A stretch of DNA of 27,731 nt from a virus: the IMG/VR virus record IMGVR_UViG_3300046533_000890, positions 1 to 27,731 of that record. One strand, given 5' to 3'. Every line of letters starts with the position of its first letter. Within the stretch, counting starts at the first letter, position 1. Of the stretch, positions 6,594 through 14,284 are shown piece by piece. Both the position numbers and the translations under genes were made by a program. The notes under the pieces were generated by a model that had not been told where the DNA came from, searched no databases, and saw only the letters and a program-made list of their open reading frames with translations.

Positions 6594-6989
6594 GTGCGCG
6601 AGCTGCTGATCAACCACTACGGCGCGGACGCGCCGTTCCTGCAGCAGGTCCAGGATGGAGTGGAGGGCTTCGTGCACCGCTGCATCGAGCAGCTGAACTC
6701 TCCCGGTCCAACGGGCAACGCTCTGCCAATCCAACAGGGCACGGACTACCGCATGCCGGCGCGCACCGCACAGCAACTCCGTCAGGACGTGGCCGCTGAC
6801 GAACGGGCCGTCAAGCCGGCTCCAGGCAAGCGAAGCTCCTTGGTCGTCAACGAGGACGTGACCGAAGAGGAGCTGGAGAAGCGCGGCGAGATCGCGAGCC
6901 CGGTTGCTCCGCCGAAGGAGAAGAAGCTCATCCTGCCGGCGTCGGTTCGAGCGCCGGCAAAGAAAAAGCCTGATGGTTGGGCGCTGTGA
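6594..6989 (+). CDS. hypothetical protein after terL (131 aa)
   Basis: I placed the start at GTG 6594, just after a GGTGAG sequence and 15 bases after the terminase stop; TTG 6591 is an alternative. The N-terminal half (VRELLINHYGADAPFLQQVQ) is helical. The second half is rich in Pro, Lys and Glu (VTEEELEKRGEIASPVAPPK) and ends in a basic tail, so it is probably disordered. Its stop overlaps the next start (GTGA). No family is recognised. A much longer frame from 5904 is the terminase read out of phase. Genes between terL and portal often encode packaging or head-maturation accessories; nothing here decides. Confidence 0.6.
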   Translation: MRELLINHYGADAPFLQQVQDGVEGFVHRCIEQLNSPGPTGNALPIQQGTDYRMPARTAQQLRQDVAADERAVKPAPGKRSSLVVNEDVTEEELEKRGEIASPVAPPKEKKLILPASVRAPAKKKPDGWAL

Positions 6990-7201
6990 GCCTGTATGAA
7001 ACCGTCACCGTGGAGTGCGTCGGCTGCGGCAAGCAGGTGACCATTCCCTCTGGCAAGCACGAACTAGCGAGACGCAATGGACAGCAAAGACCGATTTTCT
7101 GCTCCCAGAAGTGCAACCAGCTCTTCGTCGCCAGAGAGGGATCGAAAGAGCAAGAGCGAGTCAGCGCCGCCGCTCTTGGTCGTCGTCCCCACAACGCCTG
7201 A
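6986..7201 (+). CDS. second FCS-type zinc-finger protein (71 aa)
   Basis: The GTG start overlaps the previous stop as GTGA (an in-frame TTG at 6977 is less likely). The product begins VSLYETVTVECVGCGKQVTI and has C11-x2-C14 and C39-x3-C43 in the motif IFCSQKC, the same plan as the zinc finger before the terminase. The tail is charged. The second half of the gene, including the FCSQKC motif, overlaps the next frame for 125 bases, so this stretch is read in two phases if both starts are right. The function is unknown. The paired zinc fingers on either side of terL suggest related accessory roles. Confidence 0.6.
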   Translation: MSLYETVTVECVGCGKQVTIPSGKHELARRNGQQRPIFCSQKCNQLFVAREGSKEQERVSAAALGRRPHNA

Positions 7202-7784
7202 GACCGTCGACTCGCTGGATGAGTGCATCCAGGGGATCATGCAGTGCACGCCGATCGACTTCTCGTTGACGGTTGCGCTTGAAGGCGAGATCGACGAGGA
7301 GACCACCGGCGAAGTCGTGGCCATGCTTGGTGGCATCAATCGCACCAACAAGTGGAAGCTGATGGAGTCGGCCAACGGGATCAACCACTCGATCGATCGA
7401 GACCTCGGCAACTCGATGGAGCAGTTCGTCGTCGTCGTCCCGGCCGATCGAGTGATCAAAGACCCGGAGTGGTTCGGCAAGATGCAGATGCCGTTCACTA
7501 AGGACTCGACGTGCGGCATGTCGTTCGCCTTCGACAACATGGCTGGCAACACCAGGCCGCCGCACCGATGGGACCACCGCTACAAGATCCCCGGCACCGT
7601 GTTCATGGTGCCGCGGTTCGCGATCGACAACGCGCGCCGAGCGATCAAGTTCGCCGTTGCCGACTCGGACTACGCCGACTGCTTCAAGCACGCCCTGGTC
7701 AGTCTCGGCTTGTCGGCGTGGGGCGTCCCCTCCGCCAGGATCTACCCGGTGGTCCGGCAGAAGGTCGTTCCCGCCGAAGAGTGA
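7077..7784 (+). CDS. GT-A-fold glycosyltransferase-like protein (GT2-like)
   Basis: From about residue 33 the product shows a Rossmann-like start LLVVVPTTPETVDSLDECIQ. It then has a second strand FSLTVALEGE, an asparagine-containing helix (ESANGINHSIDRDLGN) and a strand-plus-loop FVVVVPADRVIKDPEWFGKM. The order and spacing resemble GT2-type glycosyltransferases, but the DxD site is only A-D-R here, so activity or metal use is doubtful. The first 32 residues are Ser/Arg/Lys-rich and overlap the zinc-finger gene. A TTG at 7176 would start exactly at the fold and is the main alternative start. The stop overlaps the next start (GTGA), coupling it to the CgeB-like gene, so the two probably act in one glycosylation pathway. 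Confidence 0.6.
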   Translation: MDSKDRFSAPRSATSSSSPERDRKSKSESAPPLLVVVPTTPETVDSLDECIQGIMQCTPIDFSLTVALEGEIDEETTGEVVAMLGGINRTNKWKLMESANGINHSIDRDLGNSMEQFVVVVPADRVIKDPEWFGKMQMPFTKDSTCGMSFAFDNMAGNTRPPHRWDHRYKIPGTVFMVPRFAIDNARRAIKFAVADSDYADCFKHALVSLGLSAWGVPSARIYPVVRQKVVPAEE

Positions 7785-9136
7785 TCAGGGTCTTGGGCGT
7801 CAAGGGACCACCGCGGATCGCGATCGCTGACGACGCCGGGCTCATCTACAGCGACGACTGGCGCATGGGCTGGCTCTCCGGCTTCAAGCGCATGGGCTGC
7901 GAGGTGATGTCTGTCGACGTCTCGTCGCTTCGAAGAGCCAGCGGTGGAGGGATCCTGAGTTCGCGTGGCACGACGGCGGTGAGAGCTCTCTCGGATTCGA
8001 TCCTGAAGTGGAAGCCTGACCTTGTGTGGTGCCACCACGGGCGCGCAGCTGGCAACGAGTCGTTCCTGTCGCAGTTCAAGAGGCGCGGCATTCCAACGGC
8101 CGTCTACCTTTGCGATGAGCCATACGAAGTTGGCGAGACTGCGCGCTACAGCCCGAGGTTTGACTTCGTGTTCACCATGGACCTGTGCACGCTGAAGGCG
8201 CACTTGGAGTCGAGGCCGCAACCGCAGCGGAATGGCGTCTTCTACTTGCCGGCATGCGTGGACGACTTGCTGTTCACTCAGCGTGACTACTCGCATCGAC
8301 CTGTGTCCGCGTTCTTCCTTGGCAATCCGATGCTGAAGCCGAGGGAGCCATACCTCCGTGCTGTCGAGAAGCTCGTGGCCGGCGCCGACATCCGCTACTG
8401 GCCTAGGCCGAAGGCTGGTCGAAAGGCGATCGTCGCGAAGGGGAATCCAGACTGGATCCCATGGAACAGGCATCCAGAGTTCTACGCGAGCTGCGTGGTA
8501 GGGCTGAACATCCACCGCGATCCAGGCATCACCGCCGACTGCTTCAGGATGAGGGTGGAGCGCCGACCACACTCGATGGCGGTCCCAACTGGCTTGTCGC
8601 TGTGCAAGGAGAAGCCGGCGAGTGATGGAACTGGGTTCTGGAACGACGCGAACCTGCCTGCGTCGCACGTCAACCCAAGGTTCTTCGAGATGGCCGCGTG
8701 CGGGACCATCGTGGTCAGTGACGACTCGAGGTCGGAGCTGCGACGGATGTTCCCGATGGCTCCGAGGGCTGCCGACGTCGACCACTTCGTCGAGTTGGTG
8801 CTCTACTACATTGCGCATCAGGACGAGGCCGAGGAGATTGGTGCTGCATGCTCACGTCAGGTATTGAGGCGGCACACCTACCAGCACCGAGTGGGCGAAG
8901 TCCTGACTCGCGTTGGCTTGATGGAGTTGGTGCCGGAAGAAAGGCGTTCATCTTTGGGGGCGCCCCCGGACTGGTTGAGTCCGCAGGATTCCGAGCTTCC
9001 AGAGGACAGATCTCGATCGGAACCAACTGGACCCTCAGAGCGATGGTCCCCAGCATCTGGCTTGTCGTGGACGCGGGGGTCTGGAAGTCCGAAGGACCTC
9101 AGCTCGCTCGATGTCCCTCAACCATGGTTGTCGTAG
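7781..9136 (+). CDS. CgeB-like glycosyltransferase
   Basis: GTG 7781 overlaps the previous stop as GTGA. The 451-residue product has an N-terminal Rossmann half with KPDLVWCHHGRAAGNESF and PTAVYLCDEPYEVGETARYS. Its C-terminal half has NPRFFEMAACGTIVVSDDSR (about residues 298-317), the nucleotide-sugar-binding region typical of CgeB-like/Glyco_trans_1_2 GT-B enzymes, and ends with RRHTYQHRVGEVL, also typical. The predicted reaction is sugar transfer from an activated donor; the acceptor cannot be read from the sequence. Virion proteins, host surface sugars or modified DNA are all possible. The last 60-70 residues (after about 8940) are low-complexity and lie over the next gene in another phase, so they may be a non-essential tail, or the true end may involve a frameshift. 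Confidence 0.75.
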   Translation: MIRVLGVKGPPRIAIADDAGLIYSDDWRMGWLSGFKRMGCEVMSVDVSSLRRASGGGILSSRGTTAVRALSDSILKWKPDLVWCHHGRAAGNESFLSQFKRRGIPTAVYLCDEPYEVGETARYSPRFDFVFTMDLCTLKAHLESRPQPQRNGVFYLPACVDDLLFTQRDYSHRPVSAFFLGNPMLKPREPYLRAVEKLVAGADIRYWPRPKAGRKAIVAKGNPDWIPWNRHPEFYASCVVGLNIHRDPGITADCFRMRVERRPHSMAVPTGLSLCKEKPASDGTGFWNDANLPASHVNPRFFEMAACGTIVVSDDSRSELRRMFPMAPRAADVDHFVELVLYYIAHQDEAEEIGAACSRQVLRRHTYQHRVGEVLTRVGLMELVPEERRSSLGAPPDWLSPQDSELPEDRSRSEPTGPSERWSPASGLSWTRGSGSPKDLSSLDVPQPWLS

Positions 9137-9711
9137 CTGGGGCCAACATCTTCGGAGGTGGTGTCTTCAGCACCGCGCACGCGCGGAAGATGAAGATGGT
9201 CGGGCAGGGACAGCGATCGATCACCGAGATCAAGATCAAGTCTCTCGGCGGAGCTCGTCGCACGAAGACTGGGGCGATCGAGTTCGCTGTGGAACCTCCC
9301 TACATGCCGGCGTCCATCGCTGATCCGTTCCACCCAGGAGCCAACAGCTTGTGCTTCGCGATCCAGTTGGCGCACCTGATGGGTTGCAGCCCGATTTTCG
9401 CTGTCGGATTCACGCTGCAGAACGGCTCCGGCTACCACTTCGGCCGCATCAATCCAGTCACCAAGCGTTCCACGTTCTACGAGCAGAAGAGGGCCTTGGC
9501 ATGGTGCGAGTGGCACGCCGCCTCCTTCCCTGGTAGGGTTCAGCTCGACCCTGGTTTCAGCGGTCCGATCTACGACATCTTCCCCAAGGCGAACTTCGAT
9601 GAAGTCCAAGAACCCGCCGGATCACATGCTGCCGACGATGGCCGACACCAACCAGAGTCGGCTGACGGGCATGCCGCTCAAGAAGAGCCAGTTCGACTAC
9701 ATCGACCCTGA
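8848..9711 (+). CDS. MptE/DUF115-like protein (sugar- or pterin-type Rossmann enzyme)
   Basis: The frame has only one usable start, ATG 8848, which lies 289 bases inside the CgeB-like gene. The recognisable domain begins at about residue 33 with AFIFGGAPGL (a glycine-rich loop like GxGPSL) and continues ISIGTNW (about residues 55-61) and PSIWLVVDAGVW. It ends with GANSLCFAIQLAHLMGCSPI, then FAVGFTLQNGSGYHF. These match the order of motifs in MptE-like/DUF115 proteins, a fold shared with pterin pyrophosphokinases and near sialyltransferases. Phage relatives often sit with glycosyltransferases, as here. The N-terminal 30 residues and the last 38 (over the next gene) look like linker sequence. 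Donor and acceptor are unknown. Confidence 0.6.
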   Translation: MLTSGIEAAHLPAPSGRSPDSRWLDGVGAGRKAFIFGGAPGLVESAGFRASRGQISIGTNWTLRAMVPSIWLVVDAGVWKSEGPQLARCPSTMVVVAGANIFGGGVFSTAHARKMKMVGQGQRSITEIKIKSLGGARRTKTGAIEFAVEPPYMPASIADPFHPGANSLCFAIQLAHLMGCSPIFAVGFTLQNGSGYHFGRINPVTKRSTFYEQKRALAWCEWHAASFPGRVQLDPGFSGPIYDIFPKANFDEVQEPAGSHAADDGRHQPESADGHAAQEEPVRLHRP

Positions 9712-9937
9712 GAGCGAGACGGCAGAGGAGGAGGCGGCGGAAGGCGATGTTCGTGGAGAAGGAAGTGGGCGGCTCTCACCGATGAACGGGCTCGATCCGT
9801 TCACGAAGATGGAGTCCAACCCAGCGACGAGCGAGAAGCAGGCTCGGTTCATGCGCGGCTGCGAGCACAGTCCTGGCTCGATGAGCAAGCCGTGCCCGAG
9901 CAAGTCTGTCGCGAAAGAGTTCAACCACACGGATTGA
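9599..9937 (+). CDS. hypothetical acidic protein upstream of portal (112 aa)
   Basis: ATG 9599 follows AAGG by about 8 bases and overlaps the preceding gene by 113 bases; later in-frame ATGs (9626, 9638, 9671) are possible starts with less overlap. The middle is acidic (DPESETAEEEAAEGDVRGEG). The C-terminal 35 residues are the best-organised part, with SEKQARFMRGCEHSPGSMSK and SKSVAKEF. A short 'KQarfm ... SKsVAKeF' unit of this kind is familiar from small phage proteins of unknown function found near portal and capsid genes. It ends 3 bases before the portal start, so it probably belongs to head assembly or structure; this is inference. Confidence 0.55.
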   Translation: MKSKNPPDHMLPTMADTNQSRLTGMPLKKSQFDYIDPESETAEEEAAEGDVRGEGSGRLSPMNGLDPFTKMESNPATSEKQARFMRGCEHSPGSMSKPCPSKSVAKEFNHTD

Positions 9938-9940
9938 TCC

Positions 9941-12382
9941 ATGACCGTTGCTTCTGACAGGCTGCAGATCGGCAACTCCACGAACCCTCCGATGACGAGG
10001 GTCAACTCATACGCGACGCCGAACCGCGGGATGGGTGTTGCGACCGCGAAGCCGGGAACGGATCCGGTGTTCGGCGCGCACTCACTGGTTGAGACCTACC
10101 AGGACAACCAGAACGTCGCGAAGGTCAGCAAGCTCTACAACGAGATGGTTGGGTTTCCGAACCTGGCCAACGATCCGTTTGTGCTCGAGCAGGCCAAGGC
10201 CGCGGTGCTCGCTTCGCTGAAGGACGTCTTCGCGACGATGCAGTATCTGCGGAACAAGTGGTTGATCCTCTACCGGCTCTACAGGGGCGAGACGATCAAC
10301 CAATACAACTATGGCCGCATGCAGCTGCACTCGCCGACGCCGTTCAAGCTCGTCGAGTCGATCCACCCTCGGATCATGCGGACGGTGTTCGGGAGCGACA
10401 ACTGGTTCAAGCTCTACGGCGTCGATGAGGAGCATGATGTGCCGGCGGCGGCGCAGGAGATGCTCTGCTACGACCAGCTGCGCGTGTGCGGCTTCAAGCA
10501 GAAGGCGTCGCGCTTCATTCGCGACGGCTTGATCTACGGCACCGCGATCCAGAAGACCTACTGGAAGCAGGAGATTGGCGAGAGGTCGTATCGCGTGGCT
10601 CGTCGAGTGCCGGACCCGAAGATCCCTGGCGCCACGAAAGCTGACCTGCAGCCGGTGACGAGGAAGGAGTTGCTGTTCGACGGCAACGACGTCCTGCCGA
10701 TCAGCATCTTCGACTTCCAAGCCTCTCCGTGCGCGTCCTCAATCGATGAGGCCGAGTGGTGTCTCGACCGGTCCATGTGGCCCGACTTCCGCGTGAAGCA
10801 GATGGTCGAGATGGGCCACTGGGTCAACCTGGAAGGCTTGGCCTCCTACGGCGGCAGCAACGACTTCAGCTACGAGGACCCGTTCAAGCAGCGCAAGGCT
10901 TACGCCTACGGCGTCTACGACAACCGGAACGGGGCGCAGTCGCCGCACATCCCGCACTATGAGTGCGTGGACTGGTGGGGGCCGCTGGTGATCAAGGACG
11001 AGAGTGGGTCCTACACGACCCGGATCTGCAACGTGGTGATGCTGGATCCGAACGGCCTGTCGCTGATCCCGCGCGTCACACAGAATCCGCACTGGCACGG
11101 GAAGAAGCCCTACCAGGTGTGGAGGCCGATCGAACTCGAGGGCGAGCTCTTCGGGATGGGCGTGATCGAACCGATCGCGCGTCTCTCCGTCGAGAAGGAC
11201 ACGAAGCGCCAGCTGTTGATGGCTTCGACTCAGCTCGAAGGCAACCCGATGATGGTTGTCTCCGACCAGGCGAACATCGCGCCTGGGCAACTGCTGGCTC
11301 AGCCAGGCTTGGTGATCCGTGTTCCCGGCAATCCGAACGAAGCGGTGATGCCGGTGCAGTTCAACCAAGTCAGCGACACGGTTCTGCGCGCGGAGAACGT
11401 TCTCGAGGTCGAGATGCGCGAGGTCTCCGGCGTGACCGCGCCGGTGTTGGGAGCGACAGATCCGCTGGGTGGATCCGGCAAGACTGCGACGCAGAGCAAC
11501 AACGACCTGAATGAGGCGAACATGCGCCTCAGCGGGCCGATCAACAACTACGACACCGAAGTCACGGTGCCGATGCTGGACATGCTCTGCTGGAACAACA
11601 TGCAGTTCATGTCGCTCGCTCGAGTCATCCGACAGGTCGGGCCGACTGGGATGAGCTTCCGCGATCGCTTCATGGTGCGCCCCGAGGACATCATCGGTCG
11701 GTTCATCGTGCAGCCGCTGTCCGGCTTCCGCTTGCTAACGAAGCAGACGCAGATCCAGCAGATGGTGAACCTGTTGGATCGCGCTCCGGTGATCAACCAG
11801 ATGTATGGCCCCAAGGCAGTGAACATGCCTCGGCTGTTCGCCTACATCTTGGAGATGGGCTTCGACATGCGGAACGTGGACGACTTCATCCAGAAGTCTC
11901 AGCAGGAGTCGGTTCTGCTGTCCGCGATCGAGGAGCACGAGCTCTGGTATCACGGCAACGTTCCGCCGCGTCGCGCGGACGACAACGACTACCGTCACTG
12001 GCTGGCGCACAGCGAGGAGCTCAAGACCGATCGCTTCTCCATGCTGGACGAGTCAGACCCGCAGACCGCGGCCATGGCGAGAGCTCACATCGCCGACCAC
12101 ATGCGATCGCTCGCGAGGCTGTTCGAGCGGCAAGAAGAGACGATGATGATCATGCAGCAGCAGTCGACGATGCAGAACCTCGCTGGTGCGACCGCCTACG
12201 CTGGTGGAGGCATGACCGAGGATCTCGGTGGAGTCGGTGGCGAGGCGCCGGAAGGCGCGGCGACTCCAGATCAGCAGCCCAACAGTCCGAAGATCAGGAC
12301 GAACGAGACCCAGCCGCCTGGAGCGAACGCTGACGTCAAGTCGCCGGCCATGGCTGGTGCGCCCAACGCGGGGGCGATGTGA
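9941..12382 (+). CDS. portal protein (head-tail connector)
   Basis: An 813-residue protein in the right place, after terminase and before scaffold and capsid. The order fits a podoviral portal: a helical N-terminal region (LRNKWLILYRLYRGETINQY), a wing region (LVESIHPRIMRTVFGSDNWF), a central stretch (WRPIELEGELFGMGVIEPIA), and a stem/clip part with ASTQLEGNPMMVV and VSGVTAPVLGATDPLGGSGK, then TATQSNN. It ends with a methionine/glutamine-rich helix (RQEETMMIMQQQSTMQN) and a disordered C-terminus. The dodecameric portal is the pore for DNA packaging and exit and binds terminase and adaptor. The length is at the large end, as in podoviruses with extended barrels. No strong ribosome-binding site is visible; the stop overlaps the next start (GTGA). 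Confidence 0.87.
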   Translation: MTVASDRLQIGNSTNPPMTRVNSYATPNRGMGVATAKPGTDPVFGAHSLVETYQDNQNVAKVSKLYNEMVGFPNLANDPFVLEQAKAAVLASLKDVFATMQYLRNKWLILYRLYRGETINQYNYGRMQLHSPTPFKLVESIHPRIMRTVFGSDNWFKLYGVDEEHDVPAAAQEMLCYDQLRVCGFKQKASRFIRDGLIYGTAIQKTYWKQEIGERSYRVARRVPDPKIPGATKADLQPVTRKELLFDGNDVLPISIFDFQASPCASSIDEAEWCLDRSMWPDFRVKQMVEMGHWVNLEGLASYGGSNDFSYEDPFKQRKAYAYGVYDNRNGAQSPHIPHYECVDWWGPLVIKDESGSYTTRICNVVMLDPNGLSLIPRVTQNPHWHGKKPYQVWRPIELEGELFGMGVIEPIARLSVEKDTKRQLLMASTQLEGNPMMVVSDQANIAPGQLLAQPGLVIRVPGNPNEAVMPVQFNQVSDTVLRAENVLEVEMREVSGVTAPVLGATDPLGGSGKTATQSNNDLNEANMRLSGPINNYDTEVTVPMLDMLCWNNMQFMSLARVIRQVGPTGMSFRDRFMVRPEDIIGRFIVQPLSGFRLLTKQTQIQQMVNLLDRAPVINQMYGPKAVNMPRLFAYILEMGFDMRNVDDFIQKSQQESVLLSAIEEHELWYHGNVPPRRADDNDYRHWLAHSEELKTDRFSMLDESDPQTAAMARAHIADHMRSLARLFERQEETMMIMQQQSTMQNLAGATAYAGGGMTEDLGGVGGEAPEGAATPDQQPNSPKIRTNETQPPGANADVKSPAMAGAPNAGAM

Positions 12383-12801
12383 ATCAGTCGCTCGACTTCT
12401 CAGCTCCTCCACCAGAAGAGACAGCGTTTCGGGACGTTCGCGAAGAAGAACAGGAGATCCTGCGGAACGCTGACCGGCGCATCGCCACCCTCAAGGCTGC
12501 CCTTTCGATGGCCGACGGCGTGCTGCAGATGGCCAGCAGCGTCGGCTTCAAGCAGTTCGTCCAGGCGCTTCACGACATGCGGCAAACCCGGATGCGTGAA
12601 CTGTTTTCGGCCAGGAACGACCGGGATGCGAACATCTTCACCGGCCGCGTTCTGGAGATCGAAGCGGTGATCAACGTGGTCGATCGGACCAGTAGCACGA
12701 GGGAGAGCCTTGCGCGGGAGCTCGCTGGAGCAGAGGATGCCAGGCGACAGATCGAGCGCCGGATTCCCCCGGCCCCACAGAACAAGGAACAACAGAAATG
12801 A
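12379..12801 (+). CDS. helical hypothetical protein after portal (140 aa)
   Basis: GTG 12379 overlaps the portal stop as GTGA. After a disordered N-terminus the protein is almost entirely helical and charged (REEEQEILRNADRRIATLKA, FKQFVQALHDMRQTRMRELF), ending in a proline/glutamine tail. Such small coiled-coil proteins between portal and scaffold are often head-assembly or portal-associated proteins, but I do not recognise a family. Its own stop overlaps the next ATG (ATGA). Confidence 0.65.
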   Translation: MNQSLDFSAPPPEETAFRDVREEEQEILRNADRRIATLKAALSMADGVLQMASSVGFKQFVQALHDMRQTRMRELFSARNDRDANIFTGRVLEIEAVINVVDRTSSTRESLARELAGAEDARRQIERRIPPAPQNKEQQK

Positions 12802-13058
12802 CCGGACACGCAACGAATGAGGGCGTCGGCGCGGCGCAGTCCAAGACCGGCGACATGGCCACACCGCTCAACCGCGGGATGGGCCTCTCCGCCACGATGG
12901 GCGCGATGGGCAGCAAGACGCGGAGCCCGCACAACGCCGCTGGCGGACCCGCCTACGACTACCAGGATGTCGGTGGTGCGAGTGCAGACGAACACCTTGT
13001 CGGCTACGAAACCGGCAACGGCGGTTCGTCGGACACGCCCGCCGGCACCCACGGCTAA
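12798..13058 (+). CDS. small Gly/Ala-rich hypothetical protein (86 aa)
   Basis: The ATG overlaps the preceding stop (ATGA). The product is low in hydrophobic residues and rich in Gly, Ala, Ser and Thr (MTGHATNEGVGAAQSKTGDM, NRGMGLSATMGAMGSKTRS), so it is probably unstructured alone. A 'NRGMG' motif also occurs near the portal N-terminus (PNRGMGVATAKPG), which may point to a shared interaction or be chance. The function is not recognised. The gene ends the portal cluster; a 150-base gap with a hairpin follows before the scaffold gene. Confidence 0.55.
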   Translation: MTGHATNEGVGAAQSKTGDMATPLNRGMGLSATMGAMGSKTRSPHNAAGGPAYDYQDVGGASADEHLVGYETGNGGSSDTPAGTHG

Positions 13059-13114
13059 GAGAACTGTCCAGCAGCCGCTGCGCACGGACAACCAAAAGCT
13101 AAAGCGGTCCCGGT

Positions 13115-13138
13115 TCCTCCGATGGGTCATTCGGAGGA
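13115..13138 (+). promoter_or_regulatory. hairpin between portal cluster and scaffold gene
   Basis: TCCTCCGA (13115-13122) and TCGGAGGA (13131-13138) are perfect complements with an 8-base loop. No T-run follows, so intrinsic termination would be weak. It lies in the only sizeable gap (13059-13208) of the late operon and could be an attenuator, an RNA-processing site or a messenger-stabilising element ahead of the highly expressed scaffold and capsid genes. Confidence 0.45.
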
Positions 13139-13208
13139 TCACTGATGCTCGGAGTCGTGACCGAGGCTCGGCACTGAAGCTGCGGAAGTCGTGCACCGCG
13201 AGAGTTCG

Positions 13209-14237
13209 ATGACCACAAACCAACCAAGTCAATTCTCAGCACGCTCCGACCAGGCGGCTCTGGCTCTGAAGGCTCGCATGAAGGATCGCGATGGCAATCC
13301 ACTGCAGCCCAGGAGTGTGCCGGTCGATGCTGATGGCCAGCCAGCTCGTCCACTTCCCCCGGAAGGTTCCTACGCACGTCAGCAGATCGAGGCTCAGCGT
13401 TCCGCAGCCGCGGCTCGCATGAACCCTCAGGAGCCCGTGCCGACCCAACCGGCAGCGAACAATGGTCACGAGCCGCAAAGGCAGCCGCAGCAGCAACCGG
13501 CAGAGTCTCCAGCTCAGGACGTTTCTCCGAACGCACAACGACGCTTCAGTGAACTGACCGCGACGCTCAGACAGCGAGAGCAAGCTCTGCAACAGGCAGA
13601 GGCGAAGAGCCGTCAACTCGAGGAGTCGCACGCCCAGATGCAGGCACGCCTGCAGTCGGTCGAGCAGAACTACCAGAAGGTGATCGGCCAGAACCTCGAA
13701 TCACTCGACCCGGAAACGCGCATGGCCGTCCTACAGGATGCACGCATGACCGAGTTGATGGCGGGGATCGAAGCGCGCCTCATGCAGCGGATCGACCCGA
13801 TGCTGAAGACGGTTCGAGAGAGGTCTGCACAAGACGACCTCTCTAGGCTGGCTTCGAAGTATCCGGGCTTCCGCGTTGACACGCACCTCGAGCTGATCGA
13901 GATCTTCCGCGAGAAGAACCCAAACTGCAGCATCGAGCAGGCGTTCCGCGCCATCGCGGAGCCGGAGGAACTTGTTCTGAACCAGGACCGTGCGCCCGCG
14001 ATCCCACCCATCGCGATGCCGTCTCCTGGCAATGCAGCTCCACGGTATGTCCCGCAGCCTGACCCGAAGCGACTCACTCAAGAAGAGGAAGTCGAACTCG
14101 ACAGGCAGCGTGCTTTCGAACTGGCTCGAAGCAGCAAGACGGAGGATCGCCGCCACACTGGGCGAGCCTTCGAAACGCTGATCAAGAGCAAGCTCGCAGC
14201 AAGACTGCCTAGGGGTCCGCAGAACTATCAGCGGTAG
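13209..14237 (+). CDS. probable capsid scaffolding protein
   Basis: A 342-residue protein directly before the major capsid gene, the usual place for a scaffold. The N-terminal 110 residues are Pro/Gln/Ala-rich and disordered (RQPQQQPAESPAQDVSP). A long coiled coil follows (about residues 115-165, LRQREQALQQAEAKSRQLEE), then a helical domain with a proline break and a charged, basic C-terminus (SKLAARLPRGPQNYQR), as expected for a scaffold's capsid-binding tail. It would guide procapsid assembly and then leave. I chose ATG 13209 (GAGAG just upstream); an in-frame GTG at 13191 with GGAAG upstream is equally possible. No sequence family was named, so the call rests on composition and position. 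Confidence 0.7.
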   Translation: MTTNQPSQFSARSDQAALALKARMKDRDGNPLQPRSVPVDADGQPARPLPPEGSYARQQIEAQRSAAAARMNPQEPVPTQPAANNGHEPQRQPQQQPAESPAQDVSPNAQRRFSELTATLRQREQALQQAEAKSRQLEESHAQMQARLQSVEQNYQKVIGQNLESLDPETRMAVLQDARMTELMAGIEARLMQRIDPMLKTVRERSAQDDLSRLASKYPGFRVDTHLELIEIFREKNPNCSIEQAFRAIAEPEELVLNQDRAPAIPPIAMPSPGNAAPRYVPQPDPKRLTQEEEVELDRQRAFELARSSKTEDRRHTGRAFETLIKSKLAARLPRGPQNYQR

Positions 14238-14253
14238 CGCGGTGGGTTTGGTC

Positions 14254-14271
14254 GCGGTCAACCACGACCGC
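14254..14271 (+). promoter_or_regulatory. small hairpin in the leader of the major capsid gene
   Basis: GCGGTC-AACCAC-GACCGC forms a perfect 6-base stem 14-31 bases before the capsid ATG. No clear Shine-Dalgarno sequence is visible there, so the hairpin may influence translation or messenger stability. Seen directly; the role is inferred. Confidence 0.4.
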
Positions 14272-14284
14272 AGATCAGACCCAA

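Noticed and set aside
8956-8967. Perfect palindrome GGGGGCGCCCCC as a frameshift-stimulating hairpin
   Set aside because: It has no loop and overlaps the slippery sequence itself, so it cannot act as a normally spaced stimulator; likely chance in GC-rich coding DNA.
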